64,000 bases of DNA from Acidobacteria bacterium Mor1 (GTDB lineage: Bacteria > Acidobacteriota > Polarisedimenticolia > Polarisedimenticolales > Polarisedimenticolaceae). Under the pieces are notes generated by a model. It was not told the DNA's origin and did not search any database. It worked only from the letters and a program-made list of their open reading frames with translations. The translations under genes and the position numbers were made by a program. The stretch lies in contig CP011806.1 in NCBI GenBank assembly GCA_001664505.1, positions 1,092,400-1,156,399 on the forward strand, in the 5' to 3' direction. Positions 34,734-43,919 of the stretch are shown here, in pieces. Position 1 is the stretch's first letter; each line of letters opens with the position of its first letter.

Positions 34734-34743
34734 TTCCCGGGAG

Positions 34744-35193
34744 CTACTTGCTCTCGATCCCGGCGAGCTCCTCGAGGAAACCCTCCTGCTCGGCGGTCGG
34801 CGCGAACACCGGATCAAGTTGGAGGCCATCGAACTCGATGCCGCCGGTGGGTAGCGTCACCACCATGTCCTTGGACACGCCGCGGCGCACCGCCGAAACG
34901 TCCAGGGTGTGCCAGATGGAGTCGACCCGGTTCCCCTCGGCGTCCATGAGGTAGAACAGCACGGTCAGCTTCTCGAGTTCGGTCTGGGTCGGGCCCTTGA
35001 CCTTGAGGGAGGCCACCGCCGAAACATCGGAGAGGCGGAACGAGCGAAGCTCGACCTCCCACTGGGAACGTTCGGCCAACAGATCCGCCTTGGGATCGCC
35101 GCCGCCGCAACCGCTGAGTGCGGCGAGACAGGCCATCAAGAACAGGATGGAAGCGGTCCGGCGGACCCACGAGCGATCAGTCGTCACGAACAT
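34744..35193 (-). CDS. Predicted lipoprotein of unknown function
   Basis: The 149-residue protein has a signal peptide ending in LAALSGC and a strand-rich mature part (WEVELRSFRLSDVSAVASLKVKG, TVLFYLMDAEGNRV). The start at ATG 35193 is supported by AAGGGGG about six bases upstream; an ATG 54 bp further out lacks one. It lies 69 bp after the BY-kinase gene, so it is probably the last gene of the export operon. No family is recognised. Confidence 0.78.
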   Translation of the reverse strand: MFVTTDRSWVRRTASILFLMACLAALSGCGGGDPKADLLAERSQWEVELRSFRLSDVSAVASLKVKGPTQTELEKLTVLFYLMDAEGNRVDSIWHTLDVSAVRRGVSKDMVVTLPTGGIEFDGLQLDPVFAPTAEQEGFLEELAGIESK

Positions 35194-35262
35194 CGGAACC
35201 CCCTTTGATCGACGCGGCTCCACGGAGGGACCGCGCCGGGGGCTCACCGGCCCGGGAAGTCC

Positions 35263-37407
35263 CTAGGCGCCGGCCCCGACCTTGAGGTCCTTGTCCGACT
35301 TCTTGCGCTTCTTCTTACGCTCGCCGTCGTCGCTGGAATAGTAATAGTAACCCGTGTAGTACAGGTCCTTGCTGAACGACTTGTCGATATCGACGTTGTT
35401 CAGCACCGCGCCGATCAGGTGCTCGTTGACGTTCTTGACCTGGGTCATCGCCCGGATGGCCACGTCGCGATCGGTGTGGTTGTGGCGAACCACCATCACG
35501 ACCATGTGGGCCAGGGTCGCCAGGAGCGGCGCATCGGACAGCGCGGCCGCCGGCGGCGAATCGATCAGCACCCAGTCGTATTCCTTCTGCAGTTCGTTGA
35601 CGAGCCACAGGAAGCGGTCGCTGGTCAGCATGTCCGGCGGGCTCGGCGGCGTCGGGCCCGCAGGAATGATCTGCAGGGTCGCCGTGTCGGTTTCCTTGGC
35701 GAAGGGGCGCCAATCCTTATCCGATTCCGGCGCTGCCAGGAAGTTGGTCAGACCGGGCGAACGAGGCACCTCGTTGTGCACCTGCTGGGTCGGACGGCGC
35801 AGGTCGCAATCGATGATCACCACCTTCTCGCCGCCGGTGGCCAGGGCGCGTCCCAGCCGCGAAATGGTGGTCGACTTGCCTTCTTGCGGTCCGGAGCTGG
35901 TAACCAGCACCACCTTGCGAGTGCGGTTCTTGCTCGAGAAGATCAGGCTCGTTCGTAGTGATTGATAGGCCTCTTTGATCACGCCGGAAGCGAGTTTCTT
36001 TTCCGAGTGCTTGGGAATCACCGAGAGCACCGAGAGACCGAGGTGCTGTTCGATGTCCTTGGGGGTGCGGAAGGTGTTGTCCAGGTAGTCGAGGAAGAAC
36101 ACCAGACCGATCCCGAGGAACATGCCCACCAGGCCGCCGATCATCAGGGCCACCTTCTTGCGCGGCCGGATCGGAGTGTCGGGAATGATCGCCTCGTCGA
36201 GGACCCGCACGTTGTTGGTCAGCAGGCCGGCGGCCAGGGAGATCTGGTTCGTCACCTTCGACATCGAGTCGAACACCTGCTTGCGGGTCTCGGACTCGAT
36301 GCGCTTGGTCTCGAGCCGCGAGGTCGCCTCGCCCAGTTGCTCGGAGCGGTCCTGGACGCTGCGCAGCTGGCCGCGCAGGTAGCGCTCCTGATCGCGCTTG
36401 AGCCCGTACTCACTGCGCAGACCCGAGACAACCTCGTCGATCCGGGCAGCGATCTTACGGTCGACGGTCGCAAGTTCGGCGACCTTCTCCTCGTACTTGG
36501 GGTGGCCGGGACGGTAGCTGACGTCGGCGGAGGCGATATCCCGTTCGACCCGGATGCGCTGGCGATTGAGTTCCTTGAGTTCGCTGTCCGAGGCGAGCTC
36601 GGGCAGGGTCATCGGATCGCCGCCGCTGTCCTGCAGCTCCTTCAGGCGAGTCAGGCTCTTGTCCAGCTTGCCCAGCTCGATCTCGATGCCGGTCAGCTCC
36701 TTGCTGTACTGGGATTGACGGTCCCGCACGATGGCCAGGCTGCCGTCGAGGTCGGAGATCCCCGCCTCGCTCTGGGCCTCGCGCCGGGCCTCCTCGGCCT
36801 CGATGAGCTTCTGCTCCATGATCTTGACCTGGCCGGTCAACTGGTCGACGGCGAAGCTCACGCTCTCCTGAGCGACTTCCAGGTTACGTTCGACGTAGGC
36901 CCGGGCGACCTCGTTGACCCATGCGGTGATCTGCTCGGGATCCTTGCCCTCGATGCTCACCTCGATCAGACCGGTCTCCCGGCGGGGATCGACGCGGATC
37001 ATGCTGCGGAAGGTCTGCACGGGGTTGTGCGCCGCTTCGAAGAACGGATCCGAGCGCAAGCCCAGGGTGTCGACCACCCGTTCGGCGATGTCATGGCTGC
37101 GCATGATCTCGACCTGGGTGTTGTGGTACTTGTTCTCGGCGAACCAGCCGTAGCCCGCGCTCCCCAATCCCGACACATCCTGTCCCGGAGTGATGCTGCT
37201 GCTCTTCGGCTGGACCTCGATGACCGCCACCGCGCGATACACCGGGGTGGCGAGGAAGGTCTTGACGGCGGCCAGGGCCACGACCACGACGAATACGGCC
37301 GCGATGGTGTAGCGCCCGTTCCAGATCACCCGCCAGTACTCGCGGAAGTGCGCGGTCTGGTCCGGGGAGGCGTTCCCCGATCCGGCGGCTTTGGTTGTGT
37401 CGACCAT
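35263..37407 (-). CDS. Wzc-like polysaccharide co-polymerase with BY-kinase domain
   Basis: The 714-residue inner-membrane protein controls chain length and export of an exopolysaccharide. A Wzz domain starts after FREYWRVIWNGRYTI; helices lie at about 32-52 and 420-445, with a long periplasmic coiled coil between. The cytoplasmic tyrosine kinase has Walker A SSGPQEGKSTT (about 505), Walker A' VVIIDCDLRRPTQ and Walker B WVLIDSPPAA. The tail contains KDLYYTGYYYYSSDD, the tyrosine cluster that is autophosphorylated in this family, then a very basic KKKRKKSDKD end. It follows the Wza-like gene by 45 bp. Confidence 0.94.
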   Translation of the reverse strand: MVDTTKAAGSGNASPDQTAHFREYWRVIWNGRYTIAAVFVVVVALAAVKTFLATPVYRAVAVIEVQPKSSSITPGQDVSGLGSAGYGWFAENKYHNTQVEIMRSHDIAERVVDTLGLRSDPFFEAAHNPVQTFRSMIRVDPRRETGLIEVSIEGKDPEQITAWVNEVARAYVERNLEVAQESVSFAVDQLTGQVKIMEQKLIEAEEARREAQSEAGISDLDGSLAIVRDRQSQYSKELTGIEIELGKLDKSLTRLKELQDSGGDPMTLPELASDSELKELNRQRIRVERDIASADVSYRPGHPKYEEKVAELATVDRKIAARIDEVVSGLRSEYGLKRDQERYLRGQLRSVQDRSEQLGEATSRLETKRIESETRKQVFDSMSKVTNQISLAAGLLTNNVRVLDEAIIPDTPIRPRKKVALMIGGLVGMFLGIGLVFFLDYLDNTFRTPKDIEQHLGLSVLSVIPKHSEKKLASGVIKEAYQSLRTSLIFSSKNRTRKVVLVTSSGPQEGKSTTISRLGRALATGGEKVVIIDCDLRRPTQQVHNEVPRSPGLTNFLAAPESDKDWRPFAKETDTATLQIIPAGPTPPSPPDMLTSDRFLWLVNELQKEYDWVLIDSPPAAALSDAPLLATLAHMVVMVVRHNHTDRDVAIRAMTQVKNVNEHLIGAVLNNVDIDKSFSKDLYYTGYYYYSSDDGERKKKRKKSDKDLKVGAGA

Positions 37408-37452
37408 CGTCAGCTCCTCGACGAACCTCGCGGGTTCGCCTCCCTCGATCGG

Positions 37453-38574
37453 CTACAGCACCCGCTTCTTGACCACCACGACCTCACCGCCGTAAAGCGG
37501 CGGATCGTCGGCCTTGCCGTTGCGGATCGCCTTCAGGTTGAACTCGCGCTCTTCGCCGGTGTCGCCGTCACTGAGGACGATCACCGATTTTTCCTTGGCC
37601 CATTCGGTCAGCCCACCGACCATCGTGATCGCCCGCAGCAGGGTCATGCCCCGCTCGATCTGCACCCGGCCGGGGGAACGAACCTCACCCTGGACGTAGC
37701 AGAAGGTGGCCCGGGCGACGGTGACGATGTCCCCGTGAGAAAGCACCGGGTTGTCGGCGCCGGACTCGAACTGCGCCCGTCGAATGATCGACTCGTCGGA
37801 ACCGCCGCGGCTCTGCTTGCGGGAGAGGTGAATCACCTCGCCGGCCGTGTCGGAGAACCCCTGGGCGTCACCGAGCACTTCCTTGAGAGTGGTCCCGCCC
37901 TTGAGCGGCACACGGCCCGGGCGACGCACTTCGCCCATGACCATCGCCCACTGGCTGTTGTACTCGTCGACGGAGACATCGACCTGGGGATCCACGATGA
38001 ACTGGTCGAGCTTGGCGGCCAGTTCGGCGCCCAACTCTCGAACCGTGAAGCCCTCGGCCCGCACCTCGCCGACCAGCGGCGCGCTGACGGTGCCGTCCTT
38101 GGTCACGGTCAGCGGGACACGGGTCAGGTCGGGATCGTTGTGAACGGTCAGCGTGATCTTGTCGTCCGGCCCCAGCCGGTACTGGGCGTCGGTGAGCGCC
38201 GGCGCCTCGACGAACGAGGCGGAAGGCATGACCGAGATCCGCAGGCGCCGGGAATCGAATTCCACCTTGCCCAGCTCGGCGCCGCGGAGCGGGACGCTCA
38301 TGGCCACCTTGCCGTTACCCATCAACTCGACCACCGCCGGGCCCAACAGGCCGCCGCTGGCCTGCTGCAGATCACCCGGGTAATCCGCCTGGACCGGCAA
38401 GACGATGTAGAGCGAATCTCCGCGGTTCTCGACGCTCGACGCCGGACTGTCCGCAGGGAGGCCGATCTCCAGCCGATAACCCACGTCATCCTGGCCCAGC
38501 GAGACCCCTTGGGCCGCGATCGCGACCAGGAGCGCCAGGGCGGCGACGGATCCGGGCATCCTCTTTGTTTGCAA
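37453..38574 (-). CDS. Wza-like polysaccharide export protein (Poly_export and SLBB domains)
   Basis: The 373-residue protein should form the export channel across the outer membrane. After a signal peptide (about 1-27, ending VSLGQ, no lipobox) comes an AMIN-like strand domain, then Poly_export starting YRLGPDDKITLTVHNDPDLTRVP near 140, and two SLBB repeats (VMGEVRRPGRVPLKGGTTLKEVL and YVQGEVRSPGRVQIERGMTLLRAI). The missing lipid cysteine differs from E. coli Wza. It stands between the outer-membrane barrel gene and the BY-kinase gene. Confidence 0.92.
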   Translation of the reverse strand: MQTKRMPGSVAALALLVAIAAQGVSLGQDDVGYRLEIGLPADSPASSVENRGDSLYIVLPVQADYPGDLQQASGGLLGPAVVELMGNGKVAMSVPLRGAELGKVEFDSRRLRISVMPSASFVEAPALTDAQYRLGPDDKITLTVHNDPDLTRVPLTVTKDGTVSAPLVGEVRAEGFTVRELGAELAAKLDQFIVDPQVDVSVDEYNSQWAMVMGEVRRPGRVPLKGGTTLKEVLGDAQGFSDTAGEVIHLSRKQSRGGSDESIIRRAQFESGADNPVLSHGDIVTVARATFCYVQGEVRSPGRVQIERGMTLLRAITMVGGLTEWAKEKSVIVLSDGDTGEEREFNLKAIRNGKADDPPLYGGEVVVVKKRVL

Positions 38575-38586
38575 GGTCTTGACTCC

Positions 38587-39867
38587 CTACCAACCGAGTT
38601 CGATACCTAGAGAGGTTACCGTACTATCGAACTTTCCGCTTCTGCTGTTGGAATCCCGATTCTGGGTCGTATGGCTCAACCGGACTCCCGCTCTGGGCGC
38701 CCAGCGCAGGCTGAGGGCCAGCGAGGCGAAAATCCGGTCGTCCCGGCGCACCAGCGGGCCCTCGTCCCGCAGCCACTCGATCTCGTCTCCGTACTGGTTC
38801 CTGGATGCGATCCCGCTGAGGGTCATGCTGGAGTAGCGCAGGAACGGGAGACGGTAGGTCAGCCCCACCTGGCTCCGTACGTAGAAGGTATTGAGGAACG
38901 AGGGAAAGGTACTGCGCTGGACGTTGAGGGTCAGGTTGCTGCGGCCGAACTCCGCGAGTTCGAGGTTGGCCCGGCCCACGATGCCGTTGAATTTCGAGCT
39001 GGTCTCGACGGTGGCGATCTCCTCGAGGCGGTACTCCTCGACGCCGATCTGGACGAAGAACTGCTGGCCGCCGCCGAGACGCCCCCGCACCCCGAGAAGA
39101 TACTGCTGCGCCTCCTCGGTCCGGTCGGAGAAGTTCTCGAAGCCTCCGACCCCGTCGGGGTTGGTGTCGAGATTGTCGATCCGGCGATTGACGAAGCCCA
39201 GGGTGAACCAGGAGTAGGCGGAGACCGGCTGCCGGTACTCCAGGCGAGCGACCCAACCGTCGGTATCGAAGAACGGAACCCGCTCATCGTTGTCGAACTC
39301 CGACGTCTCGTATTCGAACCGCACCAGGAACCCGGGTCGCTGGGGCACCAGGCGGGACCACTCGATCGAGGTCAGGTTGAAATCGAAGGGCTGGGCTACG
39401 AACTGCAGTTCAGTGCCGCTGCGCTCGACGGTATCCCGGATCCCGAGGGTGTAGTCGTTGGAGATCGTCAGGTTGTTGCCCGAGGAGAACTGCAGGTCCA
39501 GCTGCACCTCGAAATCTTGAGAAGTTCGCCGCCGCAGATCGGTAGTGCTCTCGTAGTCCAGTCGATCCGCCCGGTAGAGAAAGCGGAAGGTGCTGTTGCT
39601 GAAGTAGAGCACCGAGTCCAGGGTCGCGGTGGTACGGAAGACGTTGTCCGAGCGGGCGAAGTCCTCGGTCTGCCGGAAGATGTTGTCGTCCTTCTCCACA
39701 CCGAAGAAGAGGCTCGGGGTCAGCACCCAGGGGCCCTTCTCGAAGCCGTCCTGCTTCTCCGGCCGGCCCTGAGCGGCGGCCAGACCGATGGCGCAAAGGG
39801 AGACCAGCAGCAGTACCGCCGGATATCGGGCTGCAGCCGGAAGGAGAAAGGGTCGAAGCGACTTCAT
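38587..39867 (-). CDS. Outer-membrane beta-barrel protein of the exopolysaccharide locus
   Basis: The 426-residue protein has a signal peptide ending near AIGLAAAQG and then many alternating amphipathic strands with aromatic girdles (STFRFLYRADRLDYES, FLVRFEYETSEF, QFFVQIGVEEYRLEE). It ends in LGIELGW, the aromatic C-terminus recognised by the BAM complex. Barrel proteins of this type accompany Wza/Wzc-type export genes and may widen the exit pore. The specific family is not certain. It is 20 bp after the WecA-like gene. Confidence 0.85.
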   Translation of the reverse strand: MKSLRPFLLPAAARYPAVLLLVSLCAIGLAAAQGRPEKQDGFEKGPWVLTPSLFFGVEKDDNIFRQTEDFARSDNVFRTTATLDSVLYFSNSTFRFLYRADRLDYESTTDLRRRTSQDFEVQLDLQFSSGNNLTISNDYTLGIRDTVERSGTELQFVAQPFDFNLTSIEWSRLVPQRPGFLVRFEYETSEFDNDERVPFFDTDGWVARLEYRQPVSAYSWFTLGFVNRRIDNLDTNPDGVGGFENFSDRTEEAQQYLLGVRGRLGGGQQFFVQIGVEEYRLEEIATVETSSKFNGIVGRANLELAEFGRSNLTLNVQRSTFPSFLNTFYVRSQVGLTYRLPFLRYSSMTLSGIASRNQYGDEIEWLRDEGPLVRRDDRIFASLALSLRWAPRAGVRLSHTTQNRDSNSRSGKFDSTVTSLGIELGW

Positions 39868-39886
39868 GAGGGGGAGGTCGCGGCGC

Positions 39887-41080
39887 TCAGCGCCTGCCGA
39901 CCGACTCCTTGACCCCGGAGGCCGGCGGGTCGACCGCCGACTCCTCTTCTTGCTGCCTCGACTGGCGATGTACCAGCCCGAGGAACAACAGGCAGAGCAG
40001 GAAGATCACCCCGACGAGCAGGAGCGGCAGCCAGCCGCCCTTGAAGAACACCAGGGCCGACGCTGCGAGCACCATCAACGAGACCACGCCGTAGAGGACC
40101 AGCACCGCGTTGCGATGGCTGAGCCCGAACTCGAGCAGCCGGTGGTGAATGTGCTCCTTGTCCGGCAGGAAGATGTGATCCAGGTTGCGCACCAGATACG
40201 GCAGGCCGCGGCCCGGCCGCAGGCTGGAGGACCCGAGACGAATCGAGCGGCGCACCACGGCGTAGCTCGTGTCCAGCAGGGGCAGCCCCATGACCAGCAG
40301 CGGGATGAACACGGCGACGGTGGCGGGCCCCTTCTGGCCCTCCCGGGCCGCGGTCACCGCCAACACGAAGCCGACGAACAGCGACCCCGAGTCGCCGAGG
40401 AAGATCCGTGCGGGGTTGAAGTTGAAGAACAGAAAGCCGATCAGGCTGCCGGCCAGCGCAACGCTGCTGGCGGTGATGCCCAGGTCGCCCCGCACGAAGG
40501 AGAACGCGGCGATGGCGATGGTCATGATCGATGCGGTTCCCGCAGCGAGCCCGTCCAACCCGTCGATCAGATTGACCGCGTTGGTGATGCCCACGATCCA
40601 GAGGATCGTCAGCGGCAGCGACAGCAGCCCCATCTCGATGCTGCCGCCGAAGGGGCTGGTCACGATGTCGATGCGGAAGCCGCAGATCCAGACGTAGGCC
40701 GCCATGGCGGTGCAGGCGGCGAGCTTGAGCCGGAAGGAGACCTGCCAGAGGTCGTCGGCCAGGCCGACCAGGAACATGAACGTGGCGGCCAGGGCCAGAC
40801 CTCGCCACTGGACCCCGACCGAGGGCACCTTCAGCAGGTTGCCGGTCACCGCAGCGGCGAAGATCATCGCCGAGGTGAAGCCGAAAAACACCGCGACCCC
40901 GCCGATTCTCGGAATCGGTTGGGAGTGCATTTTTCGTTCGCCGGGAAGATCCTCCGCGCCGAGAGCGCGGGCGAGACGTACCACGAGCGGCGTGGTGACG
41001 ACGGTGACCGCAAATGCGACGAGAAGCGTCCCGGCCCCGATCAGGGGAATGCTCAAAGTCTGGACCTCTGCGTCGATCAT
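39887..41080 (-). CDS. MraY/WecA-like undecaprenyl-phosphate sugar-1-phosphate transferase
   Basis: This 397-residue membrane enzyme starts glycan assembly by moving a sugar-phosphate, probably GlcNAc-1-P, onto undecaprenyl phosphate. About ten helices are visible. Catalytic motifs are VGLADDLWQVS (Asp pair near 97), NAVNLIDGLDGLAAG, FLGDSGSLFVGF and HIHHRLLEFGLSHR. It opens with LLVAFAVTVVTTPLVVRLARALGAEDLPGERKMH in the usual place. The C-terminus is basic and acidic-rich. It could use another UDP-HexNAc. Confidence 0.93.
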   Translation of the reverse strand: MIDAEVQTLSIPLIGAGTLLVAFAVTVVTTPLVVRLARALGAEDLPGERKMHSQPIPRIGGVAVFFGFTSAMIFAAAVTGNLLKVPSVGVQWRGLALAATFMFLVGLADDLWQVSFRLKLAACTAMAAYVWICGFRIDIVTSPFGGSIEMGLLSLPLTILWIVGITNAVNLIDGLDGLAAGTASIMTIAIAAFSFVRGDLGITASSVALAGSLIGFLFFNFNPARIFLGDSGSLFVGFVLAVTAAREGQKGPATVAVFIPLLVMGLPLLDTSYAVVRRSIRLGSSSLRPGRGLPYLVRNLDHIFLPDKEHIHHRLLEFGLSHRNAVLVLYGVVSLMVLAASALVFFKGGWLPLLLVGVIFLLCLLFLGLVHRQSRQQEEESAVDPPASGVKESVGRR

Positions 41081-41091
41081 GACCCGATGCC

Positions 41092-41097
41092 TATATA
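41092..41097 (-). promoter_or_regulatory. Putative -10 upstream of the WecA-like gene
   Basis: TATATA on the minus strand lies 12 bp before the ATG at 41080, in the 104-bp gap after the TPR gene. No -35 is well placed; TTGACC occurs about 23 bp further upstream. It may give the export genes a separate transcript. Confidence 0.3.
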
Positions 41098-41184
41098 CGC
41101 CAGACCCGATGGCTTCGCAGGGTCAAATCCCACCCCGCTTTCGCCCTGAATTCGCCCCGGGATTCCCGTGACGGCGGAAAGCCC

Positions 41185-42441
41185 CTACCCGCCGGCCGTG
41201 GCGATCGAGGTCTCGTCGAGCATCCGGCGCAGCCGCTCCATCTCCGCGGCGGGCGGCTCCCGTTTTTCGATCTGCCTGAGCAGTCGTCGGGCGGCCGAGG
41301 TGTTGCCGTCGGCCAGGTAGACCTCGAACAGTTCGATCCGGTAGCTCAACTGGTTGGGGCTCAACTGGACCGCCCAGCGCAACGCCTCCCCGGCTGCGGC
41401 CTGGTCTCCCAGCTCCCGGGCGATCTCGGCGAAGCGAATCGCGCGCTGCACATTACGAGGTTGTAAACGGCGGACCCGCCGCAGGGTCTCGAGGGCGTTT
41501 TCGAGCTCCCCTTCCAGCACGTCGATCTCGGCGATCCGGGCATACGCGCCCGGCTCGAACACCGGGTCGACCTCGGCGGAGAGTTCCAACACTTCCCGGG
41601 CCTCGGTCAGGCGGCGCTGCCCGAAAAGCGCCAGACCCAGCCAGTAGTGCACCTCGGCGGTGAAGATGTCCGAGGCCGGATCCAGCAGGGCCTGATTCAG
41701 CAAGCGCTCGGCGTTCTCGTATTCCCCCCGTCGATGTTCCAGCTTGCCCAACTCCAGCAGATGGTTGAAGCGGGGCAGCATCGGGGTCTCCCCCAGCACC
41801 TCCTTCGAGGCTTCGGCGAAGGCCGCCATGATCTCGGGGTCCTCGGGACGCAGGAACCGGAAGGCGTGGTGGGTATAGACCGGCCGGACCCGGGCGGCGG
41901 CGCGTACCGCTTCCAGGGCCAACTCCCGAAAGCCCAACCGGCGGAAGGTCAGCGCCAGCTCGTCCATGTAGTAGGCGTCGTTGGGACTGGCCTCGATGGA
42001 ACGCCGGAGCAAGCCGAGCTCGATCCCGACCGGCCGCGCCACGGCAGAGGGCCCGACCCGCTTGGCCTCGTCGAGGCCTGCGTTGCGATAGACGTTGGCC
42101 AACCCGGCCCAGGGCCAGGCCGCCGCCGGCGAGGCCGACGCCGCACGTAGATAGTCCGCGGCCGATTCGCGCAACAGCTTCTGCGGGTCGTCTCCCAGTT
42201 CGTCGAGAGACCGGGCCCGGCGCCAGACGCTGATCCGGGTCCGCGCCCGCCATTGCAGCGCTTCGTTGCGCTGGAAACCGACGTCGGCCAGTTCCAGCAG
42301 CGGCAAGGCTTCCTCGTACTGTCCGGCCTCGGCCAGGGTCACCCCCTTGCGCAGGCCGTAGCCGCCGACGACGCCGTAACCCGCCCGGATCGCGAAGACC
42401 GCGATGAGCAAGACCCCGAAGATCGCAGGTAGCCGGCCCAT
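41185..42441 (-). CDS. TPR-repeat protein of the polysaccharide locus
   Basis: The 418-residue protein has one N-terminal hydrophobic helix (about 5-25) and then tandem TPR helices (AEAGQYEEALPLLELADVG, HRRGEYENAERLLNQALLD, EVHYWLGLALFGQRRLTEAREVLELSAEVDP). It is likely anchored in the inner membrane with the repeats in the periplasm or cytoplasm as a scaffold. It is coupled to the Wzy-like gene (TGATG). TPR proteins are common partners of Wzy-type polymerases; no enzymatic motif is visible. Confidence 0.82.
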   Translation of the reverse strand: MGRLPAIFGVLLIAVFAIRAGYGVVGGYGLRKGVTLAEAGQYEEALPLLELADVGFQRNEALQWRARTRISVWRRARSLDELGDDPQKLLRESAADYLRAASASPAAAWPWAGLANVYRNAGLDEAKRVGPSAVARPVGIELGLLRRSIEASPNDAYYMDELALTFRRLGFRELALEAVRAAARVRPVYTHHAFRFLRPEDPEIMAAFAEASKEVLGETPMLPRFNHLLELGKLEHRRGEYENAERLLNQALLDPASDIFTAEVHYWLGLALFGQRRLTEAREVLELSAEVDPVFEPGAYARIAEIDVLEGELENALETLRRVRRLQPRNVQRAIRFAEIARELGDQAAAGEALRWAVQLSPNQLSYRIELFEVYLADGNTSAARRLLRQIEKREPPAAEMERLRRMLDETSIATAGG

Positions 42442-43919
42442 CAGACCGCCCTCCCCGGCCGCCCCAGAAGCGCCGCGCAGAGGGTCACGAACAGGAGCGC
42501 GTTTGCCGGAATCTGGTGATTGAAGTCACCGACGGCATGAATTGCCAGACACAGAATGCCCAGGGCCAATCCCAATCGCTCGATGCGCATCCTCTCGCCG
42601 TCGCGCACCGCACGAATCGCGCGCCAACCGAACAGGGCCAGCAGGATCAGGGTCAGGGCACCGGCGACCACACCGCCCTCGATCAAGAGCTCCAGGTAGT
42701 CGTTATGCACCTGGTTCCAGATCTTGAACGAGCCCGGCGGGACGTAGGCGGGGAACAGCTCGCGGAAGGTTCCGAAGCCGGATCCGGTCACCGGGTAGTC
42801 GGCGAAGATATCCGTCGCCACGTTCCAGGTGGTCACCCGGGAGCCGGCCAGCAACAGCGTGCCTCCTTCCGAGTCGACAAAATCCTCGAAACGCTCACCG
42901 AGGGGGGTCAGGCTGATACCCCAGACCACCAGCGGCACCATCAGCACCAGGACCAGCAGCATGACCAGCCGGCCCTTCCAGCTGCGCGCCGCGGCAAAGG
43001 CGACCACCGCCAGTGCGCCGAGCATCAGGACCGTCGCCCCCTTGCTGGCCGCGACGATCCCGGCGAGGGTGCAAAGCACGACGCCGCCGGCCAGGATCGG
43101 AACCCGGCCCCGCCACAGCTCTTCACGGCGCTGGGAGCGGGCCAAGGCGATCACGTAGCCGGCCATCCAGGGCACCGCCATCTCCATCACGGCGGCGAAG
43201 TTGACCGGGTTGACGTAGGGGCCGAAAGGGTTGCCCTCGGGAGTCGGGATGCGCCAGAAGATCTTGCCGTTCCAGGTCGCGGCCTGGAGCAAACCGAAGG
43301 CGGCCAGGGCGGAGAACAGGCCGAACAGCACGTAGCGGTAGACCGTGTGCCGTTGGGGGTGCTGCAGCCGTTGGCCGATGGTCATGAACCCGAGCAGGAG
43401 AGCCAGGAACCAGAAGGCCCGCTCCCGGGTCGCATCGGGGCGCACCGACAGGGTGCGGGCGCCCTCCCACCAGCCCTCGGCCGGTGGTTCGAAGACTGCA
43501 CCGCCGTCCTGGACATCCAGTTCGGCGACCCGCTCGACCGAATCCTCCTCGAGCCACGCGATCGCGTCGTCGACGGGCTCGGAGTATCCGGGAACGGAAC
43601 GTTCATAGAGGGCGTGGGCCGAAGGGCTCAGGGTGCCGATCAGGCCGGCAGGCAGCGGAACCTGCTGGAACAATGCCCAGCCCAGCAGCAGGAAGGCCGG
43701 CAACAGCCAACGGCTACGGCCACCGCCGAGGCCCAGGCCGTTCCAACCGTCGCGGATCAGCGCCAGACCGGCACCGGTCACCAGCAGGAACGCCACGGGC
43801 CGGTAGGCCCACATGGAAACCCCGCCCAGGAGCCAGGGCAGGATGCACACGGCCGCGAGCAGCAGATAGTCCTCGAGGTCGAGGACCTCGAGAAACTCGT
43901 TGGGCTCCCCCAGTCTCAC
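42441..43919 (-). CDS. O-antigen ligase/polymerase family protein (Wzy_C)
   Basis: The 492-residue protein has about twelve hydrophobic helices and a large periplasmic loop between the fourth and fifth. The Wzy_C signature lies near residues 400-430 (SGFGTFRELFPAYVPPG...NQVHNDYLELLIEGG). It may polymerise repeat units or join glycan to lipid. GTG 43919 overlaps the ManC stop (GTGA), which fixes the start; longer versions would run into ManC. Confidence 0.9.
   Translation of the reverse strand: MRLGEPNEFLEVLDLEDYLLLAAVCILPWLLGGVSMWAYRPVAFLLVTGAGLALIRDGWNGLGLGGGRSRWLLPAFLLLGWALFQQVPLPAGLIGTLSPSAHALYERSVPGYSEPVDDAIAWLEEDSVERVAELDVQDGGAVFEPPAEGWWEGARTLSVRPDATRERAFWFLALLLGFMTIGQRLQHPQRHTVYRYVLFGLFSALAAFGLLQAATWNGKIFWRIPTPEGNPFGPYVNPVNFAAVMEMAVPWMAGYVIALARSQRREELWRGRVPILAGGVVLCTLAGIVAASKGATVLMLGALAVVAFAAARSWKGRLVMLLVLVLMVPLVVWGISLTPLGERFEDFVDSEGGTLLLAGSRVTTWNVATDIFADYPVTGSGFGTFRELFPAYVPPGSFKIWNQVHNDYLELLIEGGVVAGALTLILLALFGWRAIRAVRDGERMRIERLGLALGILCLAIHAVGDFNHQIPANALLFVTLCAALLGRPGRAV

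Noticed and set aside
35962-38610. Open frame of 882 codons on the plus strand opposite the Wzc- and Wza-like genes
   Set aside because: It is the mirror of two well-supported genes and shows a His/Leu/Gly-rich composition typical of antisense frames, without any domain.
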